This document shows, one piece after another, positions 20,050 through 22,483 of a stretch of 22,483 nt of DNA; the stretch's first letter is position 1, and each line of letters opens with the position of its first letter. The stretch comes from Burkholderiales bacterium (GTDB taxonomy: Bacteria; Pseudomonadota; Gammaproteobacteria; Burkholderiales; Burkholderiaceae_C), in the NCBI GenBank assembly GCA_025352345.1, contig JANXTP010000307.1, positions 1-22,483 of the forward strand. The letters run 5' to 3'. The notes beneath the pieces were generated by a model. It worked only from the letters and a program-made list of their open reading frames with translations, searched no databases and was not told where the DNA came from. Position numbers and translations under genes: made by a program.

Positions 20050-20059
20050 ACGGCCCCTG

Positions 20060-21028
20060 ATGAGCGAACTCCACAAATTCATTTTCGAAGGCCTGCCGGT
20101 GCGCGGCATGCTGGTGCGGCTGACCGACAGCTGGCGCGAGGTGCTGCAGCGCCGTGCCGCGTCGAACGACGCCTTCCCCGAACCGGTGCGGGTGCTGCTG
20201 GGCGAGATGGCGGCGGCCGGCGTGCTGATGCAGTCCAGCATCAAGTTCGATGGCGCGCTGGTGCTGCAGGTCTATGGCGACGGGCCGGTCAAGCTGGCGG
20301 TGGTCGAGGTGCAGGGCGATCTGGCCTTTCGCGTCACCGCCAAGGTGGTGGGCGAGGTGGTGCGGCATGCCCAGGTCGAGGCGATGCTGAACGTGCGCGG
20401 CCAGGGCCGCTGCGCGATCACGCTCGACCCGAAGACCAAGTTCCCCGGCCAGACGCCCTACCAGGGCGTGGTCTCGCTGCACGGTGACCGGCGCGAGCCC
20501 TTGCAAAAAATCAGTGAGGTGCTGGAGCACTACATGCTGCAGTCCGAGCAGCTCGACACCTGCCTGATCCTCGCTGCCAACGACGACACCGCCGCCGGTC
20601 TGCTGATCCAGCGCGTGCCGGTCGAAGGCGCAGGCAATCTCGGCAAGCGCAACGAGGACGAGATCGGCCTCAACGAAGACTACAAGCGCCTCGCGATGCT
20701 GGCCGCGACGCTGACGCGCGATGAGCTGCTGACGCTCGACGCCGACACGCTGCTGCGCCGCCTGTTCTGGGAAGAGACTCTGCGCCGCTTCCCACCGCAG
20801 ACCGGCGAAGACGGCCCGCACTTCGCGTGCAGTTGTTCGCGCGAGCGTGTCGGGCGCATGCTGATCAGCCTGGGCCGGCCTGAGGTCGACGACATCGTCG
20901 CCGAGCAAGGCCGCGCCGAAATCGGCTGCGACTTTTGTGGCATCAAGTACCACTTCGATGCGGTCGATGTCGGCGAGCTGTTCACGCCGACACCGCAGCA
21001 GGCGCCAGGGTCGGCGGCGATCAACTGA
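20060..21028 (+). CDS. hslO: Redox-regulated molecular chaperone Hsp33
   Basis: This 322-aa cytoplasmic holdase chaperone is activated by oxidative unfolding. The N-terminal domain starts SELHKFIFEGLPVRGMLVRL and contains the conserved GEMAAAGVLMQSSIKFDG, VRGQGRCAITLDP and PYQGVVSLHG. The C-terminal redox switch has the four zinc cysteines C257 and C259 (FACSCSRERV) and C290 and C293 (IGCDFCGIKYHF), that is CxC then CxxC. Oxidation of these releases zinc and exposes the client-binding surface. The ATG at 20060 is chosen because the family starts here; in-frame sequence upstream overlaps the carbonic anhydrase gene and is unrelated. Expected length, and all key residues are intact. Confidence 0.97.
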   Translation: MSELHKFIFEGLPVRGMLVRLTDSWREVLQRRAASNDAFPEPVRVLLGEMAAAGVLMQSSIKFDGALVLQVYGDGPVKLAVVEVQGDLAFRVTAKVVGEVVRHAQVEAMLNVRGQGRCAITLDPKTKFPGQTPYQGVVSLHGDRREPLQKISEVLEHYMLQSEQLDTCLILAANDDTAAGLLIQRVPVEGAGNLGKRNEDEIGLNEDYKRLAMLAATLTRDELLTLDADTLLRRLFWEETLRRFPPQTGEDGPHFACSCSRERVGRMLISLGRPEVDDIVAEQGRAEIGCDFCGIKYHFDAVDVGELFTPTPQQAPGSAAIN

Positions 21029-21036
21029 GTCCTTCG

Positions 21037-21057
21037 GCCCGAGCCATCGTTTCGGGC
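21037..21057. terminator. Possible hairpin between convergent hslO and ftsB
   Basis: GCCCGA (21037-21042) can pair with TCGGGC (21052-21057) across a 9-nt loop. It sits between the hslO stop and the ftsB stop, where a terminator for either gene would be expected. Neither strand has a T-run after it, so function is uncertain. Confidence 0.3.
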
Positions 21058-21081
21058 TGCGGATTCATGCGCGCGGCGCGG

Positions 21082-21360
21082 CTACTTCGCCGACACGCTC
21101 CACTGCACCAGGATCTCGTCGGGCTTGACCATGCCGAGGTCGAACCGGGCTTTTTCCTCGACCATCTCCAGGCCTTCCTTCAGGTCGCTGACCTCAGCGG
21201 CGAGCTGCTCGTTGCGGTGTTTGGCGACCTCGTTGGCGGCCAGTTGCGCATCGAGCTGGGCTTGAAGATCGAGCACCCGTGGCAGCCCCGAGTTGCCGAA
21301 CCACAGCTGCGCATGCACCAGCACCAGCAGCGTGATCAGGGCCAGTCGGATGAAGCGCAC
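21082..21360 (-). CDS. ftsB: Cell division protein FtsB
   Basis: This 92-aa bitopic protein has an N-terminal membrane helix (IRLALITLLVLVHAQLWF). A short GNSGLPRVLDL segment follows, then a coiled coil (LQAQLDAQLAANEVAKHRNE then QLAAEVSDLKEG). It ends with the family motif EEKARFDLGMVKPDEI. FtsB forms a complex with FtsL and FtsQ in the divisome and helps activate septal peptidoglycan synthesis. The start is GTG at 21360. It follows eno by 46 nt on the same strand, the common proteobacterial eno-ftsB order, which supports both the call and co-transcription. Confidence 0.94.
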   Translation of the reverse strand: MRFIRLALITLLVLVHAQLWFGNSGLPRVLDLQAQLDAQLAANEVAKHRNEQLAAEVSDLKEGLEMVEEKARFDLGMVKPDEILVQWSVSAK

Positions 21361-21406
21361 GGTGTGGCTGAGCGGTGCGGGGCAGAGCGACGGACGACGC
21401 GCCGCG

Positions 21407-22483
21407 TCAGCGCAGGTTGTAGAACGCGCTGCGGCCGGGGTAGCTGGCGACGTCGCCCAGGTCTTCTTCGATGCGCAGCAGCTGGTTGTATTTGGCGATG
21501 CGGTCGCTGCGGCTCATCGAGCCGGTCTTGATCTGGCCGGCGTTGGTGCCAACCGCGATGTCGGCGATCGTCGAGTCCTCGGTCTCGCCGGAACGGTGGC
21601 TGATCACCGCGGTGTAGTTCGCGCGCTTGGCCATCTCGATGGCGGCGAAGGTTTCGGTCAGCGTGCCGATCTGGTTGATCTTGATCAGGATCGAGTTCGC
21701 GATGCGCTTGTCGATGCCTTCTTTCAAGATCTTCGTGTTGGTGACGAACAGGTCGTCACCGACCAGCTGCACCTTGCTGCCGAGGCGCTCGGTCAGGTGC
21801 TTCCAGCCGTCCCAGTCGCCTTCGTGCATGCCGTCTTCGATGCTGATGATCGGGTACTTGTCGACCCAGCCTGCCAGCATGTCTGTCCAGGCCTCGGCCG
21901 ACAGCTTCAGGCCGCCTTCGCCTTCCAGCACGTAATGGCCGTCCTTGTAGAACTCGCTGGCCGCGCAGTCCAGGCCGATGGCAATCTGCTCACCGGCCGT
22001 GTAGCCGGCCTTGTCGATCGCGGCCAGGATCATCTGGATCGCCGCCTCGTGGCTGGCCACGCTGGGGGCGAAGCCGCCTTCATCGCCCACGGCGGTGCTG
22101 ATGCCCTGGTCATGCAAGATTTTTTTGAGCGCATGGAAGGTTTCGGCGCCCCAGCGCACCGCTTCACGGAAGCTCGGCGCACCGACCGGGATGATCATCA
22201 ACTCCTGCAGGTCCAGCGAGTTGTTGGCGTGGGCGCCGCCGTTGATCACGTTCATGAGCGGCGTCGGCAGGACGCGCGCGTTGGCGCCGCCGAGGTAGCG
22301 CCAGAGCGGCATGCCGATCGCGTCGGCCGCGGCGCGCGCGGTCGCCATCGAGACGCCGAGGATCGCGTTCGCGCCCATCTTCGACTTGTTCGCCGTACCG
22401 TCGGCCTCGAGGAGAACGCGGTCGACCTCCGCTTGATCGAGCGCGTCGAGCCCGATCACGCTCGGCCCGAGCGTCTGCATGAC
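21407..22483 (-). CDS. eno: Enolase, N-terminal end outside window
   Basis: This frame runs to the window edge, so about the first 70 residues are missing. Enolase converts 2-phosphoglycerate to phosphoenolpyruvate in glycolysis and also belongs to the RNA degradosome in some bacteria. Active-site regions visible are VGDEGGFAP, the metal ligands in GLDCAASEF, IISIEDGM and LVGDDLFVTN, the catalytic Lys in ILIKINQIGT, and SHRSGETEDST. The C-terminus GDVASYPGRSAFYNLR is intact. Downstream is ftsB, the usual neighbour. One oddity: the N-terminal 70-80 codons present (about 22250-22483) use CTC for Leu almost exclusively, while the rest of the gene uses CTG. This hints at a mosaic gene or a join artefact (see findings). 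Confidence 0.96.
   Translation of the reverse strand, partial: VMQTLGPSVIGLDALDQAEVDRVLLEADGTANKSKMGANAILGVSMATARAAADAIGMPLWRYLGGANARVLPTPLMNVINGGAHANNSLDLQELMIIPVGAPSFREAVRWGAETFHALKKILHDQGISTAVGDEGGFAPSVASHEAAIQMILAAIDKAGYTAGEQIAIGLDCAASEFYKDGHYVLEGEGGLKLSAEAWTDMLAGWVDKYPIISIEDGMHEGDWDGWKHLTERLGSKVQLVGDDLFVTNTKILKEGIDKRIANSILIKINQIGTLTETFAAIEMAKRANYTAVISHRSGETEDSTIADIAVGTNAGQIKTGSMSRSDRIAKYNQLLRIEEDLGDVASYPGRSAFYNLR

Overview
The window is high-GC, densely coded DNA from a Gram-negative betaproteobacterium, most likely a member of the Burkholderiales (Leptothrix/Rubrivivax/Comamonadaceae-like). Support comes from a Burkholderiales-type porin with a C-terminal Phe, the eno-ftsB gene order, hslO, and a strong preference for CTG and GCC codons. 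The window opens inside one gene and closes inside another. No rRNA, complete tRNA, CRISPR array or intact insertion sequence was found.

Region 1 (1-8561, all +) is a compact cluster of the amidoligase type. It holds the C-terminal end of a circularly permuted ATP-grasp ligase, a stand-alone alpha-E protein, a 1146-aa transglutaminase/DUF2126 protein, an 834-aa ATP-grasp plus alpha-E fusion, and a second transglutaminase-fold protein with a Gln-rich N-terminus. Each module is therefore present twice. This matches the gene set that comparative genomics (Iyer, Aravind and colleagues, 2009) predicted to be a peptide-synthesis or peptide-tagging system. The NTN-hydrolase (Anbu) partner often found with it is not visible here. 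This is the best candidate for an undescribed biological system in the window.

Region 2 (8562-9880) is a small accessory patch. It carries a DUF1653 protein, a decayed RelE/HigB-type toxin with a still intact XRE antitoxin, and a 90-aa protein of unknown function.

Region 3 (9864-15029, all -) is a MoxR ATPase - DUF58 - TgpA-like transglutaminase operon with tightly overlapping genes. The TgpA-like frame runs without a stop into a complete MltB-type lytic transglycosylase, giving an apparent 1075-aa fusion. MoxR/DUF58/TgpA proteins are envelope-associated, and MltB cleaves peptidoglycan.

Region 4 (15078-17347, +) holds a histone-deacetylase-family amidohydrolase overlapping a MscS-type channel gene by 4 nt. 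A convergent porin gene (17396-18499, -) follows, with a clear intrinsic terminator between the two.

Region 5 (18662-22483) is housekeeping: a DUF455 ferritin-like protein (-), a gamma-carbonic anhydrase and hslO (+), then ftsB and a 5'-truncated eno (-). The last ~230-270 bases, within eno, switch abruptly in leucine codon choice, which suggests a recombination mosaic or an assembly chimera at the window edge.
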